From Rhodanobacter sp. (lineage in GTDB: Bacteria > Pseudomonadota > Gammaproteobacteria > Xanthomonadales > Rhodanobacteraceae): a DNA stretch of 64,000 bases. The position numbers and the translations under genes were made by a program. Of this stretch, positions 50,117 to 61,891 are shown in pieces. The DNA lies in the NCBI GenBank assembly GCA_027450005.1, contig DAIDKO010000030.1, forward strand, positions 53,819 through 117,818. Reading direction: 5' to 3'. How positions within the stretch are numbered: position 1 is the first letter of the stretch; every line of letters starts with the position of its first letter. The notes below the pieces were generated by a model. The model worked only from the letters and a program-made list of their open reading frames with translations, was not told the DNA's origin and ran no database searches.

Positions 50117-51319
50117 CTAGACCAGCCGCAGGTCCCTCGGCTTGGCCTGCGGGAACACCGTCTGCAACTGGCCGGCGTTCAGGCCCCACAGCCGCGCGAA
50201 CAGGCCGCCCAGCACGTCGCGGTAGTCGTTGAGCACCGGGTAGTCGCGGTTCTGGAACAGGTTCGGCTGGGTCACCGCGAGCTGCTCGCCGGCGATGCGG
50301 CCGCCGGCTACCTTGCCGCCCAGCACCCAGTGCACGGTGCCGTGGCCGTGGTCGGTGCCGCGGTCGCCGTTCTCGCGGAAGGTGCGGCCGAACTCGGAGA
50401 GCACCACCACGGTGGTGTCGTTCCAGTCGTCGCCCATCGCGTCGGCGTAGGCGGCGAGGCCTTCGCCGAGGTTCTTCAGGTTGTAGGCGAGGCCGCCCTT
50501 GGTGCTGCCCTGGTTGACGTGGGTGTCCCAGCCGCCGACATCGACGAAGCCGAGCCGGTACTGGTCGCGCATCAGGGTGGCGATACGCCGCGTTTCGGCG
50601 GCGAAGTTGTGCGCGCTGGGCGCGCCGCGGCTGGCGGCGATCATCTCGTTGCGCAGGTCGGCGGACACGGTCTTGGGCAGGGTGAGGCCGTCCGCGCTGG
50701 CCTGCGCCAGAGGCGTGCCCTTGTACATGCCGGCGAGGATCGCCGCCTGCCGCTCGTTGAAATGCGCCTTGGGGTCGCCCTTCAGCGAGATGTTGGGAAT
50801 GTCGTGCCGCGCACCCTGGAAACTCAGCGGGAGGTTGTTGGTGAAGGCGATCGCCGGCGTGGCCTTGTCGAGCACGCCGGAAAGCCGCGCGAGGAAGCCG
50901 GAGCGGTAGTTGGCCACCGGCCCCAGCGGCTCGCCGCGCTCGATGTGGTCCTGCGTCTCGAAGTGGCTGCGCGTGAGGTCGTTGGTGCCGGCGAACGGGA
51001 TGAAGGCGAGCTGCTTCTTCTGCCACAGCGGCAGCAGCGAATCGCGCACCACCGGGTTCAGGCCCCAGCCCGTGTCCAGCGCCACGGCGCTGTCCGGATT
51101 GCCCGGGTCGGGCCTGGCGATGGCGAGGGTGGGGCGCGACGCGTAATAGAAATCGCTGCCACAGGGCACCAGCAGGTTGTTGCAGTCGTAGCCGCCGCGC
51201 AGGAACACCAGCAGGAAGCGCGGCGAACTCGCCGGCGCGGCGAACAGCCGGCTGGAAAACGACAGCGTGGACGCAGCGGCTGCGCCGGCGGCAGCGAGCA
51301 GGAATTCGCGACGGTTCAT
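50117..51319 (-). CDS. DUF1501 domain-containing protein
   Basis: LLVFLRGGYDCNNLLVP, VVVLSEFGRTFRENGDRGTDHGHGT. Confidence 0.9.
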   Translation of the reverse strand: MNRREFLLAAAGAAAASTLSFSSRLFAAPASSPRFLLVFLRGGYDCNNLLVPCGSDFYYASRPTLAIARPDPGNPDSAVALDTGWGLNPVVRDSLLPLWQKKQLAFIPFAGTNDLTRSHFETQDHIERGEPLGPVANYRSGFLARLSGVLDKATPAIAFTNNLPLSFQGARHDIPNISLKGDPKAHFNERQAAILAGMYKGTPLAQASADGLTLPKTVSADLRNEMIAASRGAPSAHNFAAETRRIATLMRDQYRLGFVDVGGWDTHVNQGSTKGGLAYNLKNLGEGLAAYADAMGDDWNDTTVVVLSEFGRTFRENGDRGTDHGHGTVHWVLGGKVAGGRIAGEQLAVTQPNLFQNRDYPVLNDYRDVLGGLFARLWGLNAGQLQTVFPQAKPRDLRLV

Positions 51320-51328
51320 GGCGTCACC

Positions 51329-52918
51329 TCAGCGGTAGTTGAAGTCGGGCGAGGACAGCAGGAAGGTGTTCCACTCCATCGGCGACCTGGCCTTGGCCAG
51401 CGCGTCGCGGGTGGCGTCGGAAAGGACGGGGGCGATCGCGTCGCGGTACAGCGCGGAGTCCCGGATGTCCGGTGGACCCGGCGGCAACGCGCGCGGGGCG
51501 TTGTCGTCGGCATCCGTGAACAGCCGGTTGCGGCCGCTGCCGATCACGCGCGCGAAGTCGAAGCGCTTGCTCATCTGGCCCGAGCCGGTCCAGCTCGCCG
51601 AATCCAGCGGCCAGCCGTCCGGCGTGATGCGGCCGTACAGCGGCTCGCCCATCTGGCGCAACCAGTTCACCAGCGGCACCGCGTTGGGGATGGGCTGGCC
51701 GTCGTAGGTCAGTCGCATCGCGGAAACCAGGAAGCGCATCGGGTCTTTGAACTTGTGCCCGCCTACGGCGGCGGCCTCTTTCGAGAGGAACATCGTGCGC
51801 AGCACGGCCGCGATGTCGCCGTCGCTGCGCTGGAAGGTGCGCGCCATGGCATCCACCAGCGCGGGCGAGGGCTTGTCGGCGATGAAATACTCGGCGAGCT
51901 GTTGCGAGACAAAGTGCGCGCAGGCGGGCTGGTGCACGATCAGGTCCACCGCCTGCTCGATCTCGGCGTAGCCGCTGCCCTTGATGGTCTGGCCGAGGAA
52001 CACCTTGTCGCCGAAATCGTGCCTGGCCGGGATGAAGGCGAACAGGCCGTCGCGCACGACGCCGGGCCGCCCGCGGCCGAAACGCCCGCCGCGCATCGCC
52101 AGCTTCGGTGGCAACAGGCCGGCGCCGGTGAGCACGCGCATCAGCTGCTGCACGTCGGCCTGCGTGTAGCCCGAGCCCACGCCCAGCGTGTGCAGCTCCA
52201 TCAGTTCGCGCGCGTAGTTCTCGTTGGTCTTGCCCTTGATGTTGTGCACGTTGTCGAGGTACACCAGCATCGCCGGGCTCTTCAGCGTGGCCATCACCAG
52301 GTCGCGGAACTTGCCCAGCGCGTGCGGGCGTATCACGTTTTCCTCGTAGTCGGCGGCGAACACGCGCACCGGGCCCTTGTCCGCGTAGACGCTGAAGTGG
52401 TTGAGCCAGAACCACACCAGCTGTTCCTTGAGCTGGTCGCCGCCGTACACCGCGTGCAGCAGCTCGGCCTGGGCGGCCTGCTGGTAAAGCTCGCGACGGT
52501 ATTGCCCGAGCGCCTTCTTCGCGGCGTCCTTGGCCGGGCCGGCGGGCGTCTTCCGGAACTGCAGTTCGCGATCGCGGAAGTCCGCCCACAGCTGCGGCAG
52601 CGGCGTATCCACCACGGGCAGGGCGCGGATCTGCGCCGCCACCTGCGGCGGCAGCGTGTCGTCGCCACCGGCCAGTTGCTCGTCCAGGAAGCGTGTGCGG
52701 CCGAGCTCGCGGTAGCGCGCCAGGGTGGCGCTGTCCAGGCCGAACCCGTCGCGGCGCAACCAGGCGATGTCCGAGAGGCTCAGGCCATCCACCTTCGCGG
52801 TGACGGTGGACACCGGCATGCGTTGCGCAGGGTGCTGGTTGGCACTGGCCAGCGCGGGCAGGCATCCTAGCAGCAGGCCCAGTGCAGGGCCGAGGCGACG
52901 TATCGGTGCGGCAGGCAT
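51329..52918 (-). CDS. DUF1800 domain-containing protein
   Basis: LVWFWLNHFSVY, NENYARELMELHTLGVGSGYTQADVQ. Confidence 0.9.
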   Translation of the reverse strand: MPAAPIRRLGPALGLLLGCLPALASANQHPAQRMPVSTVTAKVDGLSLSDIAWLRRDGFGLDSATLARYRELGRTRFLDEQLAGGDDTLPPQVAAQIRALPVVDTPLPQLWADFRDRELQFRKTPAGPAKDAAKKALGQYRRELYQQAAQAELLHAVYGGDQLKEQLVWFWLNHFSVYADKGPVRVFAADYEENVIRPHALGKFRDLVMATLKSPAMLVYLDNVHNIKGKTNENYARELMELHTLGVGSGYTQADVQQLMRVLTGAGLLPPKLAMRGGRFGRGRPGVVRDGLFAFIPARHDFGDKVFLGQTIKGSGYAEIEQAVDLIVHQPACAHFVSQQLAEYFIADKPSPALVDAMARTFQRSDGDIAAVLRTMFLSKEAAAVGGHKFKDPMRFLVSAMRLTYDGQPIPNAVPLVNWLRQMGEPLYGRITPDGWPLDSASWTGSGQMSKRFDFARVIGSGRNRLFTDADDNAPRALPPGPPDIRDSALYRDAIAPVLSDATRDALAKARSPMEWNTFLLSSPDFNYR

Positions 52919-53091
52919 GCTTCCGTTCTCCGGCGAGAGTGTCGGGTGGGTTCAACGCCGAGCAGGGGCGTGCGGATGACCGCGACCCGGCGATGCGCCC
53001 GGCGGATTCGATGGCGATTCATCTTTCGCAGCATCTTGCGCGGCTGGCCTCTCCGCGCCGGTTACCATGCGCGTCCCGCCGGAGTGCCACG

Positions 53092-53700
53092 ATGACCAAG
53101 ACCTACGACCGCGCCTATTTCGACAAGTGGTACCGCAGCCCCGCGCATGCGGTGGGCTCGCCGGCCGAGCTGCGGCGCAAGGTGGCGATGGCGGTAGCGC
53201 AGGCCGAGTACTACCTCGGACGCCCGATCCGCAACGTGCTCGACGTGGGCTGCGGCGAGGGCGCCTGGCGGGCGCCGCTGCGCGCGCTCAGGCCAGGCAT
53301 CGACTATCGCGGGCTGGATGCCAGCGAATACGTGGTGGCGCGCTACGGCCGCAGCCGCAACATCGGGCTGGCCACGTTCGGCCAACTCGAACACCTTCGC
53401 TTCGAAAGCCGCTTCGACCTGATCGTCTGCAGCGACGTGTTGCACTATCTCAAGCCGGTGGAAATCCGCGCAGGCCTCGTCGGTATCGTCGAGATGCTGG
53501 AGGGCGTCGCCTTCCTCGAGCTGTTCACCAGTCGCGACGACGTGGAAGGCGACCGGCATGGCTTCGTGTCGCGCACGCCGGCGTGGTATCTGCGCGCGTT
53601 CGGCCAGGCCGGATTGCTGCCCTGCGGTTCGCACTGCTACCTGGGGCCGCGGCTGGAACGCCGCATCGCGGCGCTGGAGCGGGCGCAGATGCCGGCGTAG
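53092..53700 (+). CDS. Class I SAM-dependent methyltransferase
   Basis: NVLDVGCGEGAWRAPLRAL; DLIVCSDVLHYL. Confidence 0.82.
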   Translation: MTKTYDRAYFDKWYRSPAHAVGSPAELRRKVAMAVAQAEYYLGRPIRNVLDVGCGEGAWRAPLRALRPGIDYRGLDASEYVVARYGRSRNIGLATFGQLEHLRFESRFDLIVCSDVLHYLKPVEIRAGLVGIVEMLEGVAFLELFTSRDDVEGDRHGFVSRTPAWYLRAFGQAGLLPCGSHCYLGPRLERRIAALERAQMPA

Positions 53701-53855
53701 CAGGCAGCCTCCCACAAGCAACATGCAAAGCGCCGCGAGCTTGCAACGCTTGCTTTTGATCTTGCTCCCGCACCTGCGCGTTGGCAGGTGCTCGAAACCG
53801 CTCTGTGGCTGGCGCAGGGAACGGTTGTCCCCAAGCAGCGTGGTAACGGCGCGCC

Positions 53856-55217
53856 TCAGAACTCCAGGTGCGCCCGCACCCCCGCAAACGTCACCGGTCC
53901 GCGGTCGCGGTTGTAGCCGGGGTTGCGGATCCACTGCAGGTCGGGGCTGAAGCTGACGTGGGCGAAGGGGGCGTAGCTGTAGTACAGCTCGGCGATTTCC
54001 TCCTGCGCATAGTTCAACGCGCCGTCGCCCAGCAGGAAACCGCTGCCGCCTGCCGCGAGGTAGGCACGGTGGTCCGGCGACAGGCCGTTCGCCACGAGGG
54101 CCAGGCCGAGATGGTCGGTCGGTCGAGCCCAGTGCGCGCCGGATAGCTGCATGCCGGCCGAGAGCGTGCGGTCGACCTCGGTGTAGGCGAACGACTCGGT
54201 GCGGCCATCGTTCCAGCCGGCGCGGAAGAACAGCCCGGTATCGCCGCCGTCGGCCAGCGGCAGTTCGCCGTTGAGTGCGTAGCCGTACTTGTGCCGGCCC
54301 GGGCGGTCGTCGGACTGCACCACCGGCACGCCGCCACCGGCCTCGGCCTGCGCCAGCGCGTTGCGGTACACGCCCATCGCGGCGATGTTGCGGAAGGCCA
54401 GCAGGCGCAGGGCCCAGCCGTCCGGATCGGGCTGCAGGGTGAGCTGCACCTGCTCGCCGCGCGCACGGCGCAGCGAGCTGACCAGGGTCTGCCCGTTCGC
54501 CATCACCGGCATGCGGTACACGCCATAGCGCAGCCGCCAGCCGGGCTCGGCCAGGGCCAGTACCAGGCCATCCGTATAGCCGTGGGTGTCGGCGGCGAAG
54601 TCCCAGGCGGTGCCGTTGATCAGCGCCCAGTTCATGAACTGGGTGCGTGCGCTGTTGGCGTAGCGGTTGCGATCGAAATCGTCGCCCACCGACATCTTGC
54701 CCAGCTTCACTTCCAGCCGCTGCGCGGCTTGCTGGCCGGGCAGCTGGTCCTGCGCGCGCGTCACCGCTGCCGTGCCGCCGCCCAGCGGCAGCGTCCAGCG
54801 CAGATAGCGGCGTGCCACGTAGGCGCGCTTGCTGTTGCCGCCGCTGCCGGAGCGGATCACGTCGCCGTTGACGCCGCCGCCCAGGCCGGAGCCGCCGCTG
54901 ACGCCGCCGCCCTTGAACATCTCCACGTCGACGTAGAACTGCAGGCGGGCGGGCAGGGCGACGCCGAAATAGGCGCCGAAGGTATCCGAACGGGCCGTGT
55001 CACCCTGCGCGCGCAGGCTCAGCGCGCCGGCATAGGGCGAATGCAGCGAGGACTGGTGCTGGTCGATGAAGGTGTATTGCGCGCCCAGCCACTGCGGAAT
55101 GAACAGTGGGGCGTCGGCGGCGCGGGCATTGCCAACCGGCGCGAGCGTGCCGGCGGTCAGGTAGGCGATGGCGAGCGTAAAGGCGGCGACGCGCGGGTGG
55201 AGGAGGTGCTTGAACAT
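53856..55217 (-). CDS. Carbohydrate-selective porin (OprB family)
   Basis: Signal peptide; beta-barrel, C-terminal Phe (AHLEF); E-I-A-E-L-Y-Y-S-Y-A segment. Confidence 0.8.
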   Translation of the reverse strand: MFKHLLHPRVAAFTLAIAYLTAGTLAPVGNARAADAPLFIPQWLGAQYTFIDQHQSSLHSPYAGALSLRAQGDTARSDTFGAYFGVALPARLQFYVDVEMFKGGGVSGGSGLGGGVNGDVIRSGSGGNSKRAYVARRYLRWTLPLGGGTAAVTRAQDQLPGQQAAQRLEVKLGKMSVGDDFDRNRYANSARTQFMNWALINGTAWDFAADTHGYTDGLVLALAEPGWRLRYGVYRMPVMANGQTLVSSLRRARGEQVQLTLQPDPDGWALRLLAFRNIAAMGVYRNALAQAEAGGGVPVVQSDDRPGRHKYGYALNGELPLADGGDTGLFFRAGWNDGRTESFAYTEVDRTLSAGMQLSGAHWARPTDHLGLALVANGLSPDHRAYLAAGGSGFLLGDGALNYAQEEIAELYYSYAPFAHVSFSPDLQWIRNPGYNRDRGPVTFAGVRAHLEF

Positions 55218-55950
55218 GGCTTGGATCCGTGATGGCCGGGCGGGCGAAGGCGGATGCAGGCCGGTCTGTCAGCGGTGCATCGCGCCGGACGCCGTGGTCC
55301 GGGGGTGAAATCGGCAGGTGTGCGCCGGGCAGGGCGCAGGCGGAGGTCGACTGTCGCTGGGCATCAGGGGCCTCCGTGGTTTTCGGTGGGATCGTGCCGC
55401 ACGCGTGTGGCCGGCAGGCGACAGGCGCACAGGGAACGGCGCCTGGCGAGACGGCGCCCGGCGGCGTGGCAGCGACGCGTTGGCGTCGGGGAAGGGAGGT
55501 GGTTGAGCACGGTGGGCTCGCCTTTCTGCATGCGCCGGCGGCGCATGGAGGCGGCCCGGGTTCCTCAGTCGAGGAAGGCGCGGGCCGACCGCAGGCGGTC
55601 GCAGGCGTTCATCGGGTTGTGCAACGCCAGTGTCCGCCACGGTTCGCGGACATCGGCGCATCGACTGGGATAACTGTCCATTGCTCGCTGGGAGGTGGCC
55701 ATAGAAGCCATCAGCCGGGCTGAAGGCGCGCGCACTGTAGTTGCGGCCGGAGGGGCTGTCAACGCGTTTGGATGGCCCGGCCCGGGCCCGCTCGACGTAG
55801 CGCGCGGGGTATCGCGCGCCGGGGCGCTCCTTGCCTCCGGTGCGATGCATGAAGGCCACCTTGCGGCGGCCTTCCGAGGGATGCGGCGGCTCAGCGGGAG
55901 CTGGCCGCCGCGCGATCGTCCGGCGGCGCCTGGCGGGTTGCCGTTGCTGG

Positions 55951-56718
55951 CTAGTTGTTGTTGCCCAACACCGAACCGATGACGCCGCCGAGCAGGCCGG
56001 CGCCGATGCCGGCGGATGCCGCGCGGTTGCCTTCGCCCGGCATGTACTCGGCGATCTGGTGCGCCAGGCGCGAAATCGGCAGGGTCTGCAGCCATACCGT
56101 GCCGGGGCCGGTGAGCGAGGCGAGGAAGATGCCGTCGCCGCCGAACAGGGCGTTCTTGATGCCGGGCACGGTGGTGATCTGGAAATTCACCGAGGCCTGG
56201 AACGCGCCGACGTGGCCGGGATGCACGCGCAGCGTCTCGCCGGGCGCCAGGTCCTTCTTGATGAGTTCGCCGGAGAGCTCCAGCCACGCGGTGCCGCTGC
56301 CGCTGATCCGCTGCAGCAGCAGCCCGGCACCGCCGAAGATGCCTGCGCCAAGCGACTGCTGGAAGCCCACGCCGATGGCGACCTGCGCGGTGGCGCAGAG
56401 GAAGCCGTGCCGATGCACCATGTATTCGCTGCCCGGCGCCACCGATACCGGCACGATGTGGCCAGGCACCTTGGTGGCGAACGCCACCACGCCGGGGGAC
56501 TGCATGGCGCGGTAGTCCGTCATGAAGAAGCTGCCGCCGCCGGCGACCCGTTTGAACATGCCGAACAGGCCCCCGCCACCGCCCATCTGGGTGTGGGTGG
56601 TCATCTGGATCGACGCGCTCATCCAGGACAGCTCGCCGCTTTCGGCGAAGACGCTCTCGCCGGGGTCCAGCTGCACTTCGAGCACCGGCATGGTGGTGCC
56701 CAGGATATGGGTCTGCAT
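55951..56718 (-). CDS. TIGR00266/AIM24 family protein
   Basis: LDPGESVFAESGELSWM, GGGSFFMTDY, LLLQRISGSGTAWLELSGE. Confidence 0.88.
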   Translation of the reverse strand: MQTHILGTTMPVLEVQLDPGESVFAESGELSWMSASIQMTTHTQMGGGGGLFGMFKRVAGGGSFFMTDYRAMQSPGVVAFATKVPGHIVPVSVAPGSEYMVHRHGFLCATAQVAIGVGFQQSLGAGIFGGAGLLLQRISGSGTAWLELSGELIKKDLAPGETLRVHPGHVGAFQASVNFQITTVPGIKNALFGGDGIFLASLTGPGTVWLQTLPISRLAHQIAEYMPGEGNRAASAGIGAGLLGGVIGSVLGNNN

Positions 56719-56941
56719 GGTTGAGCCTTCCGTGTGGTGGTTGATGGGGGCGTCCGACGCGCGGGCGCCATGGTGCAGTCGGTGACGATACGCCTCCGGC
56801 AAGCAGGCGGTAAGTCCGTCGCGCCTTCCGCTGGGCGGAACTTCCGGGTCGCATGCGTCCACGCCGGGGCGAAGCCCGAGGTTCGCACGCGGGGAGCGGG
56901 CACATCGAGCGCGCGCGGGATGCCGGGTTATCCGGCAAACG

Positions 56942-56964
56942 AAAGGCCGCCTTGCGGCGGCCTT
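56942..56964 (-). terminator. Rho-independent terminator of typA
   Basis: AAGGCCGCC-loop-GGCGGCCTT followed on minus strand by TTTCGTTT. Confidence 0.8.
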
Positions 56965-56991
56965 CGGTTGCGTCGCATGCAGCGGCTTGGC

Positions 56992-58821
56992 TCAGCCGCC
57001 GCGCGAAGCCTTCTTGCGGTCGTTCTCGGTGAGGTGCTTCTTGCGCAGGCGGATCTCCTTCGGCGTGACCTCGACCAGCTCGTCGTCGTCGATGAAGTCC
57101 AGCGCCTGTTCCAGCGAGAACTTGGTGGCCGGGGTGAGCTGGATCGCGTCGTCCTTGCCCGAGGCACGCATGTTGGTCAGCGGCTTGGGCTTGATCACGT
57201 TGACGGTGAGGTCGTTGTCCTTGGCGTGGATGCCGACCAGCTGGCCTTCGTACACGTTGTCGCCTTCGGCGGCGAACAGCTTGCCGCGCTCCTGCAGCGG
57301 CCCCAGCGAGTAGGCGGGGGTGGTGCCGCCGGCGTTGGCGATCATCACGCCGTTCTGGCGCTTGGCGATCTGGCCTTCTTCCTTCGGGCCGTAGTGGTCG
57401 AACACGTGGAACAGCAGGCCCGAACCCTGGGTGAGGGTCTTGAACTGGTTCTGGAAACCGATCAGGCCGCGCGCCGGGATCATGTATTCGAGGCGCACGC
57501 GACCCTTGCCGTCCTGCTCCATGTTCTTGAGCTGGCCCTTGCGCATGCCGAGGCGCTCCATCACCGGGCCCTGGTGGATCTCTTCCACGTCGACCACCAG
57601 TTGCTCGATCGGCTCCATCTTCTGGCCGTCGATCTCCTTGATGATCACTTCCGGGCGCGACACCGCCAGCTCGTAGCCCTCACGGCGCATGTTTTCGATC
57701 AGAACCGACAGGTGCAGCTCGCCGCGGCCGGAGACCAGGAACTTGTCGGCGTCGGAGCCCTGCTCGACCTTCAGCGCCACGTTGTGCACCTGCTCGCGGT
57801 CCAGGCGATCCTTGAGCTGGCGGCTGGTGAGGAACTTGCCGCCGCTGAGATCCTTGTTGCCGGCGAACGGCGAGCTGTTGACCTGGAAGGTCATCGAGAT
57901 GGTCGGCTCGTCCACGGTCAGCGCCGGCAGCGCCTCGGGGGTGTCCAGCGCGCAGACGGTGTCGGAGATGGTCAGGTCGGCGATGCCGGAGATGGCCACG
58001 ATGTCGCCCGCCTCGGCGCTGTCCTGCTCGATGCGCTCCAGGCCGAGGAAGCCGAGCACCTGCAGCACCTTGCCCTGGCGCTTCTTGCCTTCGCGGTTGA
58101 TCACCGCGACCGGCATGTTCTTCTTCAGCGTGCCGCGCTGGATGCGGCCGATGCCGATGACGCCGACGAAGTTGTTGTAGTCGAGCTGGCTGATGCGCAT
58201 CTGGAACGGGCCTTCCGGATCCACTTCCGGCTTGGGCGCGTGATCCATGATGGCCTGGTACAGCGGGGTCATGTCGCCTTCGCGGACTTCCGGATCGAGG
58301 CTGGCGTAGCCGTTCAGGGCCGACGCGTAGACGATCGGGAAATCCATCTGCTCCGGCGTGGCGCCGAGGCGGTCGAACAGGTCCCACACCTGCTCGACGA
58401 CCCACTCCGGGCGGGCGCCCGGGCGGTCGATCTTGTTGACCACCACGATCGGCTTGAAGCCCATCGCGAACGCCTTCTGCGTCACGAAGCGGGTCTGCGG
58501 CATCGGGCCGTCCATCGCGTCGACCAGGATCAGCACGGTGTCCACCATCGACAGCACGCGCTCCACCTCGCCGCCGAAGTCGGCGTGGCCGGGGGTGTCG
58601 ACGATGTTGATGCGGTTGCCGTTCCACGTGATCGCGGTGTTCTTGGCCAGGATGGTGATGCCGCGCTCCTTTTCCTGGTCGTTGCTGTCCATCACGCGCT
58701 CGGCCAGCACGGTGCGCTCGTTGAGCGTGCCGGATTGCTTCAGCAACTGGTCGACGAGGGTGGTCTTGCCGTGGTCGACGTGGGCGACGATGGCGATGTT
58801 GCGCAGGTTTTCGATGGACAT
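56992..58821 (-). CDS. typA: Translational GTPase TypA/BipA
   Basis: [42 protein letters not shown]. Confidence 0.97.
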   Translation of the reverse strand: MSIENLRNIAIVAHVDHGKTTLVDQLLKQSGTLNERTVLAERVMDSNDQEKERGITILAKNTAITWNGNRINIVDTPGHADFGGEVERVLSMVDTVLILVDAMDGPMPQTRFVTQKAFAMGFKPIVVVNKIDRPGARPEWVVEQVWDLFDRLGATPEQMDFPIVYASALNGYASLDPEVREGDMTPLYQAIMDHAPKPEVDPEGPFQMRISQLDYNNFVGVIGIGRIQRGTLKKNMPVAVINREGKKRQGKVLQVLGFLGLERIEQDSAEAGDIVAISGIADLTISDTVCALDTPEALPALTVDEPTISMTFQVNSSPFAGNKDLSGGKFLTSRQLKDRLDREQVHNVALKVEQGSDADKFLVSGRGELHLSVLIENMRREGYELAVSRPEVIIKEIDGQKMEPIEQLVVDVEEIHQGPVMERLGMRKGQLKNMEQDGKGRVRLEYMIPARGLIGFQNQFKTLTQGSGLLFHVFDHYGPKEEGQIAKRQNGVMIANAGGTTPAYSLGPLQERGKLFAAEGDNVYEGQLVGIHAKDNDLTVNVIKPKPLTNMRASGKDDAIQLTPATKFSLEQALDFIDDDELVEVTPKEIRLRKKHLTENDRKKASRGG

Positions 58822-58989
58822 GGGCGGGGCTCGGGCGACGCGGGGTCGTCACGCAGGTTTCAGAAGGGGTAACCGGTGGATTATACGCGCTTGGGCCGCA
58901 ATCCGCTCGTGCTTTCGAGCTGCGCTATTCTTCGCCATCCACCTGCCGTACAGCGGCGCTTCGATTCCGATACCAAGCCAGAGGAAGCC

Positions 58990-59499
58990 ATGGCCATCCA
59001 AGTCACCCTGCACACCAACCGCGGGCCGATCCGCCTGAACCTGCACGACGAGAAGGCGCCGCTGACCGTGGCGAACTTCGTGAACCTCGCCAATCGCGGC
59101 TACTACGACGGCCTGTCGTTCCACCGCGTGATCGCCGACTTCATGATCCAAGGCGGTTGTCCGGAAGGCAGCGGCCGCGGCGGCCCGGGCTACCGCTTCG
59201 AGGACGAGTTCCACCCGTCGCTGCGGCACGACAAGCCGGGCGTGCTGTCGATGGCGAACGCCGGCCCGCGCACCAACGGCAGCCAGTTCTTCATCACCCA
59301 TGGCGCCACGCCGTGGCTGGACGGCAAGCACAGCGTGTTCGGCGCGGTGGTGGATGCAGACGACCAGCAGGTGGTCGACGCGATCCGCCAGGGCGACGTG
59401 ATCGAGAAGGTCACCCTGGACGGTGACGTCGATGCGCTGCTCGCGGCCAAGGCCGACCGCGTGAAGGAGTGGAACGAAACGCTGGACGCACGCGGCTGA
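58990..59499 (+). CDS. ppiB: Peptidylprolyl isomerase B
   Basis: [42 protein letters not shown]. Confidence 0.95.
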   Translation: MAIQVTLHTNRGPIRLNLHDEKAPLTVANFVNLANRGYYDGLSFHRVIADFMIQGGCPEGSGRGGPGYRFEDEFHPSLRHDKPGVLSMANAGPRTNGSQFFITHGATPWLDGKHSVFGAVVDADDQQVVDAIRQGDVIEKVTLDGDVDALLAAKADRVKEWNETLDARG

Positions 59500-59588
59500 G
59501 TTTCCGTGCGGGTGCGCGCCGGGCGCACCTGCGCCGCGCCCGATGCCAGGCCCGGTTGCCCCTCACACCCCATGCAAGGAGATCGACG

Positions 59589-60023
59589 ATGTCACTACTC
59601 GACAGTTTGAGCAGTCTGCTTGGCAATGGTCAGGGCGATGCCGGCGGTGCGTCGTCGCTGGTCGACGTGGCCGGCCAGCTGATCCAGCGGGCCGGCGGCG
59701 TGCAGGGTTTGGCGACCATGCTGCAGCAGCATGGCCTGGGCGATGCGGTGCAGTCTTGGATCGGCAACGGCGCAAACCAGCCGGTGTCGGCCGAGCAACT
59801 CGGGCAGGCGCTGCAGAACGGCGGCCTCGGCTCCGTGGTGCAGGACGCGGCGGACAAGCTGGGCGTGGATCCCGGCCAGTTGATGGGCCAGTTGTCGCAG
59901 GTGTTGCCGCATGCGGTGGACCACCTCACGCCCGACGGCCAGGCATCGTCCGGCGGCGGCGGTTTCGATTTCTCGATGCTGGGTGGCCTGGCCGAGAGGC
60001 TGCTGGCCTCGCGTGGCGCCTGA
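59589..60023 (+). CDS. YidB family (DUF937) protein
   Basis: MSLLDSLSSLLGN...LIQRAGGVQGLATMLQQHGLGDAVQSWIGNG. Confidence 0.85.
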   Translation: MSLLDSLSSLLGNGQGDAGGASSLVDVAGQLIQRAGGVQGLATMLQQHGLGDAVQSWIGNGANQPVSAEQLGQALQNGGLGSVVQDAADKLGVDPGQLMGQLSQVLPHAVDHLTPDGQASSGGGGFDFSMLGGLAERLLASRGA

Positions 60024-60064
60024 GAGTTTGTCTTTGCGATCGTCCCCGATGGCATGAGTCGTAT

Positions 60065-60089
60065 GGGCGGCCATCCATGGCCGCCCTTT
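60065..60089 (+). terminator. Terminator-like hairpin downstream of yidB-like gene
   Basis: GGGCGGCCAT-cc-ATGGCCGCCC-TTT. Confidence 0.65.
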
Positions 60090-60165
60090 GGAATGGATGT
60101 TCCAGTCCAGAAAAGCGCGGCAGGGCAACCTGTCGCGCTTTTTGCTGGGCGTCCCGCGGTGCGGA

Positions 60166-60426
60166 TCAGAGGCCGAGGAACTTCAGGCCGAACAGCAGGA
60201 CCACCGCGCCGACGATGGACATCAGGAAGCCGGCGGTATGGAACTTCGAGTCCGGCGCCGGCTTGCTGAACAGCCGGGCGATGAAGCCGCCGATGATCGA
60301 GCCGACGATGCCGATGATCGCGGTGACCCAGAAGCCGTGATGGTCGGCGCCCGGCACGATCCAGCGTGCGATGAGGCCAACGAAGAAGCCGACGATGATG
60401 GACCAGATGACGTGGAACATGCGCAT
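60166..60426 (-). CDS. GlsB/YeaQ/YmgE family stress membrane protein
   Basis: IIVGFFVGLIARWIVPG, GIVGSIIGGFIARLF. Confidence 0.88.
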   Translation of the reverse strand: MRMFHVIWSIIVGFFVGLIARWIVPGADHHGFWVTAIIGIVGSIIGGFIARLFSKPAPDSKFHTAGFLMSIVGAVVLLFGLKFLGL

Positions 60427-60642
60427 TACTCCCCGGGCTGGCTGAAATCCTCGGATGGCAGGGCTTGCCATCGATTCGCCTGACGGCACGCGCATCATGC
60501 CAGTGGGGCCGGGGCAGGGCGACCGGTTCCCGCTGTGGCGATCAGGGCAGGCCACGAGGAACCGGCGCCTCGCCGCATGCTAAAATCCGCCGGTTCGCCG
60601 CATCGAATCCGACGATCCCCTCCCCACGATCCAGAGGAAGCC

Positions 60643-61842
60643 ATGCCCCAGCTTGCCCAGCGCGTCGGTCGCGCGAAACCCAGCGCGATCATGGTCATCG
60701 CCAGCAAGGCGAAGCAGCTCAAGGCCGAAGGCCGCGACATCATCAGCTTCTCCATCGGCGTGCCCAACTTCCTGCCTGGCGAGCATGTGTATGCGGCGGC
60801 GCGTGAGGCACTCAAGCACGACAGCGGCCAGTACGGCAGCAACCGCGGCGCCGATGCGCTGCTGGATGCCTTCCTCAGGCACATCGAGGCGCTGGGTTTC
60901 AGTGGCTACGGCCACGCCAACCTGTCGGTTGGCATCGGCGCCAAGCAGGTGCTGTACAACCTGGCCGAGGCGATGCTGGACGAGGGCGACGAGATCGCCT
61001 TCGCCGCGCCGTACTGGACCACCTACCACGACATCGCCGACATTGTGGGCGCGAGGGCCAACGTGCTGCATTGCGGCCCGGAGCAGCATTACAAGCTCAC
61101 GCCGGCCCAGCTCGACGCCGCGCTGGCGCGCAAGCCCAAGGTGTTCCTGTTCAACAACCCGTCCAACCCGACCGGCATGGTCTACACGGGCGAGGAGATC
61201 GCCGCGCTGGCCGAGGTGCTGGTCAAGCATCCCGACACCTGGATCATTGCCGACGACATCTACAACTCGATGGTGTTCGACGGCATCGGTTACCACAACT
61301 TCGCGTTCGCCAGGCCGGAGTTGAAGGAGCGCTTGGTCTTCGTCGACTCGGTCTCCAAGACCTATGGCATGCCGGGTTGGCGCGTGGGTTTCATCGCCGG
61401 TCCCGAGAGCGTGGCCAAGGCGGTCACCACGCTCAATTCCAACCACATCACCAGCGTGCCGGAAGTGATCACCGCCGCCGCGGTCGCCGCGCTCACCGGC
61501 CCGCAGGACATCCCGCAGGCCAAGTGCGCCGAGTTCGCCAAGCGGCGCGACATCGTGGTCGATGGGCTCAATGCGATCCCGGGCGTGAGCTGCCCGCGGC
61601 CGCAGGGCGCGTTCTACGCGTTCCCCGACATATCCGTCGCATTCGGCAAGAGCCACCGCGGCACGAAGATCTCCAACGACGTGGAGTTCTGCGCCGCGTT
61701 GCTGGAAGCCAAGGGCGTGGCCTGCGTGCCCGGCTCCGCGTTCGGCGAGCCGCGCGCCCTGCGCATTTCCTACACCTGTCCGCAGGCCCAGTTGCAGCCT
61801 GGCCTGCAGCGCATCCAGGAATTCTTCGCCGAGCTCGCCTGA
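60643..61842 (+). CDS. PLP-dependent aspartate-type aminotransferase
   Basis: [28 protein letters not shown] (PLP Lys). Confidence 0.93.
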   Translation: MPQLAQRVGRAKPSAIMVIASKAKQLKAEGRDIISFSIGVPNFLPGEHVYAAAREALKHDSGQYGSNRGADALLDAFLRHIEALGFSGYGHANLSVGIGAKQVLYNLAEAMLDEGDEIAFAAPYWTTYHDIADIVGARANVLHCGPEQHYKLTPAQLDAALARKPKVFLFNNPSNPTGMVYTGEEIAALAEVLVKHPDTWIIADDIYNSMVFDGIGYHNFAFARPELKERLVFVDSVSKTYGMPGWRVGFIAGPESVAKAVTTLNSNHITSVPEVITAAAVAALTGPQDIPQAKCAEFAKRRDIVVDGLNAIPGVSCPRPQGAFYAFPDISVAFGKSHRGTKISNDVEFCAALLEAKGVACVPGSAFGEPRALRISYTCPQAQLQPGLQRIQEFFAELA

Positions 61843-61891
61843 GGCGACGCCGCGTTTTCGAATCCGCAGTACCCATCCCGGAGATCCAACG

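Noticed and set aside
49874-52870. 998-aa plus-strand ORF
   Set aside because: Antisense to DUF1501/DUF1800 genes; low-complexity His/Arg/Gln-rich translation typical of GC-rich shadow ORFs.
56734-58872. 712-aa plus-strand ORF
   Set aside because: Antisense shadow of typA.
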